Assembly: GCF_024970185.1 (NCBI RefSeq)
Contig: NZ_CP103965.1
Span: 4,398,001-4,462,000 of the forward strand
Length of the DNA: 64,000 bases
Direction: 5' to 3'
Source of the DNA: Pseudomonas sp. N3-W
GTDB taxonomy: Bacteria > Pseudomonadota > Gammaproteobacteria > Pseudomonadales > Pseudomonadaceae
The translations under genes and the position numbers were made by a program. Below the pieces are notes generated by a model. That model had not been told where the DNA came from, did no database searches, and was given only the letters and a program-made list of their open reading frames with translations. Positions 1-10,072 of the stretch are shown in pieces (within the stretch, counting starts at the first letter, position 1; each line of letters starts with the position of its first letter).

Positions 1-3000
1 TTGCAACTGGCTCAAGGCATCCATGTCACTGTCCAGCTCGACCGTTTCAGACACCAGCGAGGCCTGGCGCCAGACCACCTGCACCGGCTCGCTGAGCCCC
101 TGCCAATGGACCGACGTGCGGAGCACGTCATGGCGCTCGATCACGCTCTGCAAGGCCTGGGCAAAAGCCCGCAGACGGTCAGGACCGGTGAAGGCAAACT
201 GCGCCTGCATCAGATAAGGGTCGCCCCGGTCCGCCGCCAGATGGTGATAGAGGATGCCCGCCTGCAACGGGGCCAGGCCATAGATGTCCTGCACGTTGGC
301 CACGCCACCGGGGACGTTGGCAACGATGCTGTCGATGTCTTGCTGAGTGAGCGTCGCCAGCGGCAGCATGCCTGGGGTGATCTGGGTACTGGTCGGCGCG
401 ATCCGGTTTTGCGGCACCTCGATTTCACCGCCAGCACCACCGAGTGCAGCGGCCTGTGCCGACAGGGTTGGCCGGGCGAGCAGCGAGCGCACGTCCGCCG
501 CCATGCCGGCGCCACGCATCCGCGCAATCAGGCTGACGGCCAGCAACGAATGGCCGCCCAGTTCGAAGAAGTTGTCGTGGCGACCGACTCGCTCGACCTT
601 GAGCAACTCGGCCCAGAGCCGCGCCAAGGTGATTTCGCTGTCGCCCACCGGAGCCTCGTACTCGCGCCTGCTCAACGAATCCAGACCCGGTGCCGGGAGC
701 GCCTTGCGGTCGAGCTTGCCGTTGGGGCTCAGGGGCAAGGCGTCGAGGTGCACGAATACGGCCGGCACCATGTACTCCGGCAGGTGTTGCAGCAGATGGC
801 TGCGCAACGCTTCGGTGCTGTGCGCCTGGCCGGTGCAGTACGCGATCAGACGCTTGTCGCCGGGCACGTCTTCGCGGGCCAGCACCACCGCTTCCTGAAC
901 ACCCTGGTACTGGGTCAACCGCGCCTGGATTTCGCCGAGTTCAATGCGCAAACCACGGATTTTCACCTGATCGTCGTTACGTCCCAGGTACTCGATATTG
1001 CCGTCGGTGCGATAGCGGGCAACGTCACCGGTGCGGTACATGCGCGCCGTCGGGCCATCGCTGAACGGGTCCTTGAGGAAGCGCTCGGCGGTCAATTCCG
1101 GGCGGTGCAGATAACCCCGCGCCACTTGCACGCCGCCGATGTACAACTCACCGATCACGCCCATCGGCACTGGCTGCATCTGCCCGTCGAGCAGGTACAG
1201 GCGGGTGTTGGCAATCGGTTTGCCGATGGGGGTGTTGTCCGGGGCCTGCTCCCCAGGGCCTGCGCAATGCCACGCGGTAACGTCCACCGCGGCTTCGGTC
1301 GGGCCGTACAGGTTATGCAGTGCGCTGCCCGGCAGTTGGCTTTTGAAACGCCGAACCAGACTGCCCGGCAGCGCCTCGCCGCTGCACATCACGTTCTTCA
1401 ATCCGGCACAGGCAGCAACGTCGCCGTGGGCCAGGAACACGTCCAGCATCGACGGCACGAAGTGCAGCGTGGTGATGTGTTCGGCCTTGATCACTTCGCT
1501 CAGGTAAGCCGGGTCCTTATGCCCTTCAGGACGCGCCATCACCAGCCGTGCACCGATCATCAACGGCCAGAAGAATTCCCACACCGAGACGTCGAAACTG
1601 AACGGGGTTTTCTGCAATACCGCGTCGTTTGAGGTCAGGTTGTATGCGTCCTGCATCCACAGCAGGCGATTGATCACCGCATGGTGTTCGTTCATCACGC
1701 CTTTGGGCTGGCCGGTGGAACCGGAGGTGTAGATCACGTAGACCAGGTGCTGCGGCGTCAGCTCGGGAATGTGCGGATTGCCAAGCGGCTGATCCCGCCA
1801 CACCGGCTGATCCAGATCGATCACCGGCACAGCCACCTCACCGAGCAAACCGCGCGTCGAACCCTGCACCAGCACCGCCGCCGGCGCGCTGTCCGCCAGC
1901 ATGTAGGCCAGCCGGTCCAGCGGATAAGTCGGGTCCAGCGGCACGTAGGCGCCGCCCGCCTTGAGAATCGCCAGCAGGCCGACCACCATGTCCAGCCCGC
2001 GCTCGACACAGATCGCCACCCGTGAGTCCGGCCCCACGCCCTGTTCGCGCAAGTGATGGGCCAACTGGTTTGAGCGCTCATTGAGTTCGCGATACGTCAG
2101 GCGTTCATCGCCGGCCAGCACCGCCAACGCCTGCGGCGTGCACGACACCTGGTCTTCGAACAGGCCATGAATGGTTTGCTGCAGCGGGTAATCAACGTCT
2201 GTGGCGTTGAGGTCGAACAGCAGATGCTCGCGCTCCTCAACGGTGAGAATCGGCAAGCGGTTCAGCGGCAGTTGAGGCGTCTGCTCCAGCGCCGTAACCA
2301 GCGATTGCAGGGCGGTGTCCATGTAGTTGCAGATTCGCTGCGCGTCGATCCCGGCCACGCTCATGGCCGTGAGCACGAAGCCCTCGCCGAGGTCATCGAC
2401 ATTGAGGTTCAGCGGATAGTGGGTACGCTCCACGGCGTCCAGCAATTGCATGCCGTGCCACGCCATCGTGGTGTCGTCAGCCATGGCCGACGGCGCGCTG
2501 TGGCGATAGTTGAACAGCACGCTGAACAGCGGCGTATTGCCCGGCAGGCCGCTGCAACGTTGCGCCAGCGCCAGTGACGCGTGCTCGTGACTGAGCAATT
2601 GGGTCAGGCGGGCATGGGTCGCCGCCACGGCGCTGTTCACCGTCTGCTCGCCGAGTTCGACGCGCAACGGCAAGGTGTTGATGAACACCCCCATGCCGCG
2701 CTCGGCGACTTCGCCACCCTGCATCCGACCCAGCAACACGGTGCCAAACACCACGCTGTCCTGTCCTGAAACGCCGGCCAATACCTGCGCCCACGCCAGG
2801 TGCATCAGGCTGGCGGCGCTGACACCCCGTTGCCGAGCCTGAGTGCGCAAACGCAGGCTCAAGGCATCATCGACCACCAGCCGGGCCTCATCGACATCTC
2901 TGGCGCCCACCTGCGTCACCGCCAGACCGAACGGCAAGGTCGGCTCTTCGATGTCTTGCAACATCGCGCGGAAAAAGGCCTCGTGCTCCTGTTCACGGGC

Positions 3001-6000
3001 ATCCAGTCGTGTCTGGGCCACATAGTTGCGGTACGGCACCGGTTCGTCCAGACGCTCCCCATGACCGAGCAGGCAGGCCTGCATGTCCTGCTGCATCACT
3101 TCCAAAGCCAGGTGATCCATGATCAGGTGATGGAACAGCAACAGCGCCACCACCCGATGATTCACCGCATCCCGGGCATGGACCAGGCGCAGCAACGGCG
3201 CCCGGGTGATGTCCAGGCGATAACGACACGAATCAAAACGGCCTTGCAACTGGCTCAGTGCATCAACGTCATCGTCATCCAGTTCGACCGTTTCAGGCAC
3301 CAGTGAGGCCTGGCGCCAGACCACTTGCACCGGCTCGCTGAGCCCTTCCCAATGGAACGAACTCCTGAACACGTCATGACGTTCGATCACGCTCTGCAAG
3401 GCCTGGGTGAAGGCATGCAAATGGTCGAGACTGGCGAAGGCAAATTGCGCCTGCGTCAGATAGGGATCGCCCACGTCTGCCGCCAGATGATGATAGAGAA
3501 TGCCCGCCTGCAACGGGGTCAGGCCGTAAATGTCCTGCACATTGGCCACGCCACCGGGGACGCTGGCGACGAGGGTATCGATATCTTGCTGGGTGAGTGT
3601 TGCCAGCGGCAGCATGGTGGGGGTGATCTGCGCGCAGTTCGGCGCGATACGATTGACCGGCACCTCGAATTCATCAGCATCGCCACCCACCGCAGCCGCT
3701 TGCGCCGAGAGGGTTGGCCGGGCGAACAGCCCTCGCACATCCGCCACCATGCCGGCCACACGCATCCGCGCAATCAGGCTGACCGCCAGCAACGAATGGC
3801 CGCCCAGTTCGAAAAAGTTGTCGTGGCGCCCTACTCGCTCGACCTTGAGCACCTCAGCCCAGATCTGCGCCAGTGTTTCTTCGACCTCGCCCTGTGGCGC
3901 TGCGTATTCGCGGTTCGGCAACGAGGCCTGATCCGGCACCGGCAAGGCCTTGCGATCGAGTTTGCCGTTGGGGCTCAGGGGCAAGGCATCGAGGTGCATC
4001 AGCACGGCCGGGACCATGTACTCCGGCAGGTGGTGCCGCAGATGCTCGCGCAGGGCTTCGATGCCTTGCGCGTCGCCGGTGTAGTAGGCGATCAGACGCT
4101 TGTCGCCGGGCACGTCTTCGCGGGCCACGACCACGGCTTCGTTGATGCCGGGGTATTGCGTCAGCCGCGCCTGGATTTCGCCAAGCTCAATGCGCAAACC
4201 ACGGATTTTCACCTGATCGTCGTTACGTCCCAGGTACTCGATATTGCCGTCGGGGCGATAGCGGGCAACGTCGCCGGTGCGGTACATGCGCGCCGTCGGG
4301 TCATCGCTGAACGGGTCCTTGAGGAAGCGCTCGGCGGTCAGTTCCGGGCGGTGCAGATAACCCCGCGCCACCTGCACGCCGCCGATGTACAACTCGCCAA
4401 CCACGCCGGTAGGCACGGGCCGCATTTGCCCGTCGAGCAGGTACATACGGGTGTTGGCGATCGGTTTGCCGATGGGCGTGTTGTCCGGCGTTTGCTCCAC
4501 AGGGCCTGCGCAACTCCACGCGGTGACGTCCACCGCCGCTTCGGTCGGGCCGTACAGGTTATGCAGTTCGCTGCCCGGCATCTGGACTTTGAAACGTCGC
4601 ACCACACTGCCCGGCAAGGCTTCGCCACTGCACATGACCCGTGTCACGGACATGCACTGGTTCATGTCAGCGTGGGCCAGGAACACGTCCAGCATCGACG
4701 GCACGAAGTGCAAGGTAGTGATGTGTTCGGCCTTGATCACTTCGCTCAGATACGCCGGGTCCTTATGGCCTTCAGGACGCGCCATCACCAGCCGTGCGCC
4801 GGTCATCAACGGCCAGAAGAATTCCCACACCGAGACGTCGAAACTGAACGGGGTTTTCTGCAATACCGCGTCGTTTGAGGTCAGGTTGTATGCGTCCTGC
4901 ATCCACAGCAGGCGATTGATCACGGCGCCATGTTCGTTCATCACGCCTTTGGGCTGGCCGGTGGAGCCCGAGGTGTAGATCACGTACGCCAGGTGCTGCG
5001 GCGTCAGCTCGGGAATGTGCGGATTGCCAAGCGGCTGATCCCGCCACACCGGCTGATCCAGATCGATCACCGGCACGGCCACCTCACCGAGCAAACCGCG
5101 CGTCGAACCCTGCACCAGCACGACCGCCGGGGCACTGTCCGTCAGCATGTAGGCCAGCCGGTCCAGTGGATAGGCGGGGTCGAGCGGCACGTAGGCGCCG
5201 CCCGCCTTGAGGATCGCCAGCAGGCCGACCACCATGTCCAGCCCGCGTTCGACGCAGATCGCCACCCGTGAATCCGGTCCCACGCCCTGTTCGCGCAAGT
5301 GATGGGCCAACTGGTTGGCACGTTCGTTGAGTTCGCGACGGGTCAGTTGCTGTTCGCCCGCGATCAGCGCCACGGCGTCCGGGTACTCGGCCGTTTGCAC
5401 CTCGATGCACTGATGGAGGGTCATGTCCGGCGGGTACTCGACGTCAGTGTCATTCCATTGCTGCGTCTGCACCGCTTCATCGGCAGGCATCAACGAGAAC
5501 TGGCCAATCGGCAAGGTCAGGTTACTCAGCCCCTGCTCCAGCACATGGATCAGACGACCCGCCAGCGCCTCGACCTCGGCGCGCTCGAAATACGCCTCGT
5601 TGTAGACGTAATGCACCCAGGCCTTGTCGTTGTAGGCATTGGATCGCAGGTGAACGGCCAGCGGCGTCGGCTCGTGACGGTTCGAGACTTTGACCGCATG
5701 GGCCATGGCTTCGCCATAGCGATAGTCATGGTCGTCCTGCTCATAGGACACCGACAGGTCAAACAGCTGCGAACGATCCTCGCGCAGCAGGCCCAAGGCG
5801 CGATTCATCTCGCTCAGGGGCAGGCGTTGATGGCGAAAATCCTGCTTGAGCACGTCGCGAATAGCGCGGATCAATTCGCCGAAAGAAAGCTCGCCGGCAA
5901 AATCGAAACGCACCGCGCTGACCTGGGTAAACAACCCCAGCGTGGATTTGAAGCGGGCATTGGAGCGATTAAGGATCGGCAGCCCGAACACACATTCGTC

Positions 6001-6858
6001 ACGCTGCGCGGTACGGCTGAAATACACCTGCATCGCCGCCAGCAACACATGGAACGCCGAGGCCTGGCAGGTTCGCGCCAGACGCTTCATGCATTCGTGC
6101 AACGCCGTCGGAAACGGCAGAACCAGTGTATTGCTGCTTTGAACCTGTTGATTACGATGACGCGGCACCAGCAGCGGTTCAGGCAACGTGCGGTATTTGT
6201 CCAGCCAGTACGCCTGATCGCGGGTATGCCGGTCCGAGCCGTGGTAGCGGGCATCGTCACGAATGAAGTCGACATAGGACGGCGCCGACATCTCCACCTG
6301 CACGCCTCGCTCCAGCGCGCTGTAGATGCCGCCCAGCGATTGCAGCATCTGACCGAAACCCCAGCCGTCCAGAATCAGGTGATGAGCCTGGGTCCCCAGC
6401 AGGTGATGGCGATCACTCAGGCGCACCAGGAAAAACCGGAACAACGGGCCATGCTCCAGCGTGTAAGGCAGCGCCATCTGCTGTTGCATCAAGGCTTGCG
6501 CGGCGGCCTGCGGGTCGGGTCGATCCGCGAAGTCATACAGCGGCACCTGCACCGGTATCCGCCGGGCAAAGCGTTGCAACGGCAAGCCATCAGCCCCCGC
6601 GCCGGGCACCAGGCGGGTGCGCAATGCATCGTGCTTTTCCACCAGACATTCCACGGCCCGCTGAATCAAACCGGCATCGATACGCCCACTGAGTTCAACG
6701 TAGCCGCCTATGTTGTACAGCGGTGAATCGCCCGCCCGCAGTTGATCCAGCCAGATATCACGCTGGGCAGCGGTCAGCGGGAACGTCTGGGCATGCGTGT
6801 CGGCGAGGTGATCGTCGGCGACAACGGCGCCCGCAGCGTCGGCAGAAAAATGCGTCAT
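1..6858 (-). CDS. Non-ribosomal peptide synthetase, modules 1-2 (Ser-Ser) and start of module 3; 3' end outside window
   Basis: Large NRPS read on the minus strand with no stop over 2286 codons, running off the left edge. Domain order: C1 (about residues 15-440; HHLILDG at 159), A1 (about 480-985), T1 (LGGHS, Ser1022), C2 (HHLAADVGD at 1123; second motif HHLIMDH at 1243), A2 (about 1560-2065), T2 (Ser2104), C3 (HHLAADRGD at 2205, cut by the edge). Both A domains give the ten-residue pocket code DVWHMSLVDK by alignment to GrsA, almost the EntF serine code, so each should load L-Ser. The HHLxxDxGD motifs of C2 and C3 are the mark of dual epimerisation/condensation domains, so both serines are probably converted to the D form. 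C1 has no upstream module on this protein, which fits an N-acylating starter C domain of a lipopeptide synthetase. The start ATG has the weak upstream element GAGACGGAT. Syringomycin-type identity is inference. Confidence 0.9.
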   Translation of the reverse strand, partial: MTHFSADAAGAVVADDHLADTHAQTFPLTAAQRDIWLDQLRAGDSPLYNIGGYVELSGRIDAGLIQRAVECLVEKHDALRTRLVPGAGADGLPLQRFARRIPVQVPLYDFADRPDPQAAAQALMQQQMALPYTLEHGPLFRFFLVRLSDRHHLLGTQAHHLILDGWGFGQMLQSLGGIYSALERGVQVEMSAPSYVDFIRDDARYHGSDRHTRDQAYWLDKYRTLPEPLLVPRHRNQQVQSSNTLVLPFPTALHECMKRLARTCQASAFHVLLAAMQVYFSRTAQRDECVFGLPILNRSNARFKSTLGLFTQVSAVRFDFAGELSFGELIRAIRDVLKQDFRHQRLPLSEMNRALGLLREDRSQLFDLSVSYEQDDHDYRYGEAMAHAVKVSNRHEPTPLAVHLRSNAYNDKAWVHYVYNEAYFERAEVEALAGRLIHVLEQGLSNLTLPIGQFSLMPADEAVQTQQWNDTDVEYPPDMTLHQCIEVQTAEYPDAVALIAGEQQLTRRELNERANQLAHHLREQGVGPDSRVAICVERGLDMVVGLLAILKAGGAYVPLDPAYPLDRLAYMLTDSAPAVVLVQGSTRGLLGEVAVPVIDLDQPVWRDQPLGNPHIPELTPQHLAYVIYTSGSTGQPKGVMNEHGAVINRLLWMQDAYNLTSNDAVLQKTPFSFDVSVWEFFWPLMTGARLVMARPEGHKDPAYLSEVIKAEHITTLHFVPSMLDVFLAHADMNQCMSVTRVMCSGEALPGSVVRRFKVQMPGSELHNLYGPTEAAVDVTAWSCAGPVEQTPDNTPIGKPIANTRMYLLDGQMRPVPTGVVGELYIGGVQVARGYLHRPELTAERFLKDPFSDDPTARMYRTGDVARYRPDGNIEYLGRNDDQVKIRGLRIELGEIQARLTQYPGINEAVVVAREDVPGDKRLIAYYTGDAQGIEALREHLRHHLPEYMVPAVLMHLDALPLSPNGKLDRKALPVPDQASLPNREYAAPQGEVEETLAQIWAEVLKVERVGRHDNFFELGGHSLLAVSLIARMRVAGMVADVRGLFARPTLSAQAAAVGGDADEFEVPVNRIAPNCAQITPTMLPLATLTQQDIDTLVASVPGGVANVQDIYGLTPLQAGILYHHLAADVGDPYLTQAQFAFASLDHLHAFTQALQSVIERHDVFRSSFHWEGLSEPVQVVWRQASLVPETVELDDDDVDALSQLQGRFDSCRYRLDITRAPLLRLVHARDAVNHRVVALLLFHHLIMDHLALEVMQQDMQACLLGHGERLDEPVPYRNYVAQTRLDAREQEHEAFFRAMLQDIEEPTLPFGLAVTQVGARDVDEARLVVDDALSLRLRTQARQRGVSAASLMHLAWAQVLAGVSGQDSVVFGTVLLGRMQGGEVAERGMGVFINTLPLRVELGEQTVNSAVAATHARLTQLLSHEHASLALAQRCSGLPGNTPLFSVLFNYRHSAPSAMADDTTMAWHGMQLLDAVERTHYPLNLNVDDLGEGFVLTAMSVAGIDAQRICNYMDTALQSLVTALEQTPQLPLNRLPILTVEEREHLLFDLNATDVDYPLQQTIHGLFEDQVSCTPQALAVLAGDERLTYRELNERSNQLAHHLREQGVGPDSRVAICVERGLDMVVGLLAILKAGGAYVPLDPTYPLDRLAYMLADSAPAAVLVQGSTRGLLGEVAVPVIDLDQPVWRDQPLGNPHIPELTPQHLVYVIYTSGSTGQPKGVMNEHHAVINRLLWMQDAYNLTSNDAVLQKTPFSFDVSVWEFFWPLMIGARLVMARPEGHKDPAYLSEVIKAEHITTLHFVPSMLDVFLAHGDVAACAGLKNVMCSGEALPGSLVRRFKSQLPGSALHNLYGPTEAAVDVTAWHCAGPGEQAPDNTPIGKPIANTRLYLLDGQMQPVPMGVIGELYIGGVQVARGYLHRPELTAERFLKDPFSDGPTARMYRTGDVARYRTDGNIEYLGRNDDQVKIRGLRIELGEIQARLTQYQGVQEAVVLAREDVPGDKRLIAYCTGQAHSTEALRSHLLQHLPEYMVPAVFVHLDALPLSPNGKLDRKALPAPGLDSLSRREYEAPVGDSEITLARLWAELLKVERVGRHDNFFELGGHSLLAVSLIARMRGAGMAADVRSLLARPTLSAQAAALGGAGGEIEVPQNRIAPTSTQITPGMLPLATLTQQDIDSIVANVPGGVANVQDIYGLAPLQAGILYHHLAADRGDPYLMQAQFAFTGPDRLRAFAQALQSVIERHDVLRTSVHWQGLSEPVQVVWRQASLVSETVELDSDMDALSQLQ

Positions 6859-7019
6859 AAGATCCGTCTCATGTGAGGTGTTCAGTTGGGGCTGCCGGGT
6901 TTATTTGTTGCGCGGGGATTTACCCCCGGTTGGCCGATCCGCGCTGGGGCGAAGCGAGCCTTTAACCACAGGCAATGACAAAGATTGCGCGGATTTAAGC
7001 ATCGGCCCCGGCGCCTGTA

Positions 7020-7039
7020 TGTCACCTGAAACCCGGACA
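7020..7039. promoter_or_regulatory. syr-syp-box-like 20-bp dyad
   Basis: TGTCACC, six bases, then CCGGACA. The layout (7+6+7, outer TGTC and GACA) matches the syr-syp box of Pseudomonas syringae as I recall it (TGTCccg-N6-cggGACA), the operator of SalA/SyrF-type LuxR proteins at syringomycin and syringopeptin genes. It lies 162-181 bp upstream of the NRPS start and near a LuxR gene, as expected for the real element. The inner bases match only partly. Confidence 0.5.
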
Positions 7040-7088
7040 CCCATTGCAGGTGTTTTGGGGACGTTCACAAAAGAAATGCTGAAAAGCT

Positions 7089-7106
7089 TGTAGGACATTA
7101 ACTACA
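7089..7106. promoter_or_regulatory. 18-bp TGTAG/CTACA inverted repeat
   Basis: TGTAGGACATTAACTACA: five-base perfect outer arms with an 8-bp centre. It has the size and outer bases of the GacA box (TGTAAG-N6-CTTACA) and also resembles the TGTAGGAAA sites found at 36-56 kb in this window. It probably binds a NarL/LuxR-type regulator; which one cannot be told from sequence. Confidence 0.4.
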
Positions 7107-7401
7107 TGTCGCCGAAGCGAATCGTTCCCAACGCGACTGTGCAGTTCTTGATAAAACTCTTTTTTATCAGACAGATACACCCATACATCGATACTTTTCG
7201 TGATCCAAAAAAGAAGCGTTCGCGTCAGAACCGTCAGATTTATCGCGTGGTTTTCATGGCACTTTGTGTCCCCGCTTTCCGTTACAGACGCAGAGCGAAT
7301 CCGTGGGATTAAATGAGTCTCGGGCACTGAATCATGTTCAAGGAGAGCTGACTTCATCGGGACTTGAACGGGCAATTCTCTCCATCAAGGATGATCAGGA
7401 T

Positions 7402-8193
7402 ATGGGTCTGACCAGCAGCATCCAAAACGTGGAAAGTCCACATTTTTACTTCGAACTGGGGGAACTGATTGCTAACGCAGGCCATGACCGATTTGCCGAG
7501 AACATGCTGCATCTGGTGGACAAACTGGTGCCGATCAATCGGGTGGAGTTGACCGAATGGACCCTCGACGAGCGCCAGGCCAGCATCCTCGACATCAAGC
7601 ACCTGGGCAGCGCCGGCCTGTGGGCTGACATCTGCTTTACCGAACTGTCACACCGCCAGGACGACCATCCACTGTTCAAGAACATCATTGAAATGGATGA
7701 CTCGCTGCTGATCCAGATGAACGCCCAAAGCAAAAGCCCCGACGCACGCTGCACTTCGCATCAGTGCAATCTGGTGTCACGCAAGTCCAATCGCCGCTGC
7801 GTCATCTCGTTCTACCGGGCACACACGCAACGGGTGTTTTCCCTGTCCGAACTGTCGTTTCTCAAAAGCCTGTCGCAAACCCTGCTGCCATTGATCGAGT
7901 GCCACGCCCGGATCTGCCGTCACACCCAGCCGCACAATCCGGGCACCGCTATCGCCGGTGAGCAGACGCCCTTGCAGCGCGAGTTCCATGAACGACTGGC
8001 GCGCGACGACATCGCCTTGTCGGCCCGGGAAAAAGAAGTGTGTCTGGGGTTGCTGTCCGGCGGCACCGTGCCGGAAATGGCGGACAAGCTCAGCGTGAAA
8101 AACAGCTCCATCGAAACTTACCTCAAACGCGCCGCGGCCAAGCTTGGGGTCAGCGGCCGGCACGGACTGGCCAAGTGGATGGCCGGGGCATGA
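7402..8193 (+). CDS. LuxR-type transcriptional regulator (SalA/SyrF-like context)
   Basis: Protein of 263 aa with a C-terminal LuxR/FixJ helix-turn-helix over about the last 60 residues ([16 protein letters not shown], then [16 protein letters not shown]). The N-terminal 200 residues show neither a receiver Asp pattern nor an obvious AHL-binding signature, as in SalA/SyrF-type regulators of Pseudomonas lipopeptides. The start is uncertain: ATG 7402 has AAGGA about 10 bp upstream, while the frame stays open to TTG 7264, which would add 46 residues. It is divergent from the NRPS, and its stop overlaps the next start (ATGA), so it is translationally coupled to the outer-membrane factor. It probably activates the NRPS and efflux genes. 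Confidence 0.85.
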   Translation: MGLTSSIQNVESPHFYFELGELIANAGHDRFAENMLHLVDKLVPINRVELTEWTLDERQASILDIKHLGSAGLWADICFTELSHRQDDHPLFKNIIEMDDSLLIQMNAQSKSPDARCTSHQCNLVSRKSNRRCVISFYRAHTQRVFSLSELSFLKSLSQTLLPLIECHARICRHTQPHNPGTAIAGEQTPLQREFHERLARDDIALSAREKEVCLGLLSGGTVPEMADKLSVKNSSIETYLKRAAAKLGVSGRHGLAKWMAGA

Positions 8194-9614
8194 GTGAGCG
8201 GTCAATCGCGATACTGAGCGCGGCGTTGTTACTGGGAGGTTGCTCGCTGATACCGGATTACCGACAGCCGCCGTCACCGACGGCTGCGCAGTATCCACAA
8301 GGGCCAGCCTATGGCGCGGCGGTGGCTCCAACAACACCGATGCCGGCCGACTGGCAGACACTGTTCCATGACCCGGCGTTGCAGCAGTTGATTAACGGCG
8401 CCCTGATGAACAACCGCGACCTGCGCGTGGCGGCCTTGAACGTACAAGCGTTCCAGGCGCAATACCGCATTCAGCGCGCCGACCTGTTCCCTGCCGTATC
8501 CGCCAACGGCACCGGCTCGCGTCAGCGCATACCCGGTATCGGGCCGAGCAAGGCGCGGATCAATGCCTCTTATTCGGCGACTCTGGGCATCAGCGCTTAT
8601 GAGCTGGATTTTTTCGGTCGCGTGCGCAGCCTCACGGATCAGGCGATGCTCAACTACCTGGCAACCGAAGAAGCCCGGCGCAGTGCCGAGATCAGCCTGG
8701 TGGCCAACGTCGCCAACGCGTACCTGACCTGGCGCGCCGACCAGGAACTGCTGGAGCTGACCCGCCAGACCCTCGCCGCCGACGAAGAAAGCCTGCGCCT
8801 GACCCTGCGCACCAGCACCACCGGCAAGGTCTCGGCGCTGGACTCGATCCAGGCGCAGACCAGCGTCGACAGCACCCGTGCCAGCCTCGCGCGCTACACC
8901 CGCCAGGTTGCCCGGGACGTCAACGCCCTGACGCTGCTGGTGGGTGCCCCGGTTGACGATTCATTGCCCGGACGACCGTTGGCCAGCGATCTGGTGGCGC
9001 GGGTGCCGGCCGGGTTGCCGTCGCAATTGCTGCAACGGCGCCCGGACATCGTCCAGGCCGAATACAAGCTGCAGGCGGCCAACGCCAATATCGGCGCGGC
9101 CCGGGCGGCTTTTTTCCCCAGTATCACCCTGACCGCCAACGCCGGCACCACCAGCCTGCAGATGTCCGGGCTGTTCAAGGGCGGTTCCGGGACCTGGACC
9201 TTCCAGCCGCAAATCAACCTGCCGATCTTCAATGCCGGCAGCCTGCGAGCCAGCCTGGATTACGCAAAGTTGCAGAAGGACATCACTGTCGCCCAATACG
9301 AAAAGTCGATTCAGGCCGCGTTTCAGGAAGTGGCTGACGGCCTGGCGGCACGCCAGACCTATAACGATCAGCTCGCCGCCCAGCGCGCCTTTGTCCAGGC
9401 CAGCCAGGACTACTACACCCTGGCCGAACACCGTTATCGCATCGGCGTCGACAGCCACCTGGTGTTTCTCGACGCACAACGCTCGCTGTATGGTGCGCAA
9501 CAAGGGCTGATCACTGATCGGCTGGCGCAGTTGATCGCCGAGGTGAATCTGTACACGGCGCTGGGTGGGGCCTGGGAGGCGCAGCCGACACCCATGTCGA
9601 TCAGCCAAAAATAA
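8190..9614 (+). CDS. RND efflux outer-membrane factor lipoprotein (OprM/NodT family), copy 1
   Basis: Protein of 474 aa that starts with a short hydrophobic signal and a lipobox (LLGGC, Cys18), so it is a lipidated TolC-type channel. The body shows the twofold OMF repeat: helical stretches, the [10 protein letters not shown] segment at about residue 285, [13 protein letters not shown] after it, and the family pattern [15 protein letters not shown] near the C-terminus. It overlaps the luxR stop by 4 bp and is followed by 458 bp before the RND pump. It would form the outer-membrane exit duct of a tripartite pump, perhaps exporting the NRPS product. A second OMF ends the same gene set. Confidence 0.92.
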   Translation: MSERSIAILSAALLLGGCSLIPDYRQPPSPTAAQYPQGPAYGAAVAPTTPMPADWQTLFHDPALQQLINGALMNNRDLRVAALNVQAFQAQYRIQRADLFPAVSANGTGSRQRIPGIGPSKARINASYSATLGISAYELDFFGRVRSLTDQAMLNYLATEEARRSAEISLVANVANAYLTWRADQELLELTRQTLAADEESLRLTLRTSTTGKVSALDSIQAQTSVDSTRASLARYTRQVARDVNALTLLVGAPVDDSLPGRPLASDLVARVPAGLPSQLLQRRPDIVQAEYKLQAANANIGAARAAFFPSITLTANAGTTSLQMSGLFKGGSGTWTFQPQINLPIFNAGSLRASLDYAKLQKDITVAQYEKSIQAAFQEVADGLAARQTYNDQLAAQRAFVQASQDYYTLAEHRYRIGVDSHLVFLDAQRSLYGAQQGLITDRLAQLIAEVNLYTALGGAWEAQPTPMSISQK

Positions 9615-10072
9615 ACACGGTTCCTGTGCCGAGGGAGCGTGCTCCCGCTCGGCTGCGCAGCAGTCGTAAGCCGCCGGGCCAGGTTTGCCTGATACACCGC
9701 GCGCATGGGTCCAGGGCCGCTTCGCCGCCCAGCGGGAGCAAGCTCCCTCGCCACAGGATGTGCCGGAGCCCGAAGTCATTTCATGGCAACGCCGGCTCAG
9801 GCGTCCTGAATAATTAGCAAGCTGACTAAATATTCATGCAGTTTTTGGTCGCTTTGCGCATTGCGCAGGCCGTGGGGGTCTATTCTGCGTTGAGCAGAGC
9901 CGCGGCACTGACGCCATGATGCGCCCTTGCGCACGCACTCGTGCGGCCATCGTGTTTCGTATCCAGTCGCCAACCGGGCTCACTCACGTTTCCATGGACA
10001 GGCAGTCGATCCAGCGGTCGCGTCCAGGCCGTCGCTCGTGTCGCTGTCCGGTCCGCAGCCCGGATAACCGCA
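9615..10072. other. 458-bp gap inside the efflux gene set
   Basis: No gene is supported here. The left part (9628-9756) is a REP-like doublet. Further on, TTAG and CTAA arms separated by 8 bp (9814-9829), followed by an AT-rich stretch, look like a repressor operator with promoter for the RND-MFP-OMF genes. The RND frame stays open upstream to 9941 but shows no coding character before the ATG at 10073. Confidence 0.5.
9628..9756. repeat. REP-like doublet
   Basis: Two GC-rich hairpins in inverted orientation: GGGAGCgtGCTCCC near 9633-9646 and GGGAGCaaGCTCCC near 9734-9747, about 100 bp apart. This is the form of the mobile REP doublets of Pseudomonas. It follows the stop of the first OMF gene and may also act as a transcript end or an mRNA-stability element. 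Confidence 0.6.

Larger units (their letters stand above)
6859..7401. promoter_or_regulatory. Divergent NRPS / luxR intergenic region
   Basis: This 543-bp region lies between the NRPS start (minus) and the chosen luxR start (plus). I see no convincing gene in it; the short reading frames on both strands have no Shine-Dalgarno or recognisable protein. It turns AT-rich from about 7080 to 7260, unlike the GC-rich genes around it. It holds a TGTC/GACA dyad (7020-7039), a TGTAG/CTACA dyad (7089-7106) and a perfect 8-bp stem with a 5-base loop (TGATAAAA / TTTTATCA, 7149-7169). These are the likely control elements for both transcripts. Confidence 0.6.

Noticed and set aside
1..1632. Long plus-strand reading frame of 543 codons
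   Set aside because: It is the antisense shadow of the NRPS A2/T2/C3 domains; the minus frame gives a full NRPS protein with all core motifs.
3325..4878. Long plus-strand frame of 517 codons
   Set aside because: Same shadow over the duplicated module 1 segment.
7022..7375. 117-codon minus-strand frame in the NRPS/luxR gap
   Set aside because: Crosses the candidate operators and AT-rich promoter, with no Shine-Dalgarno or family.
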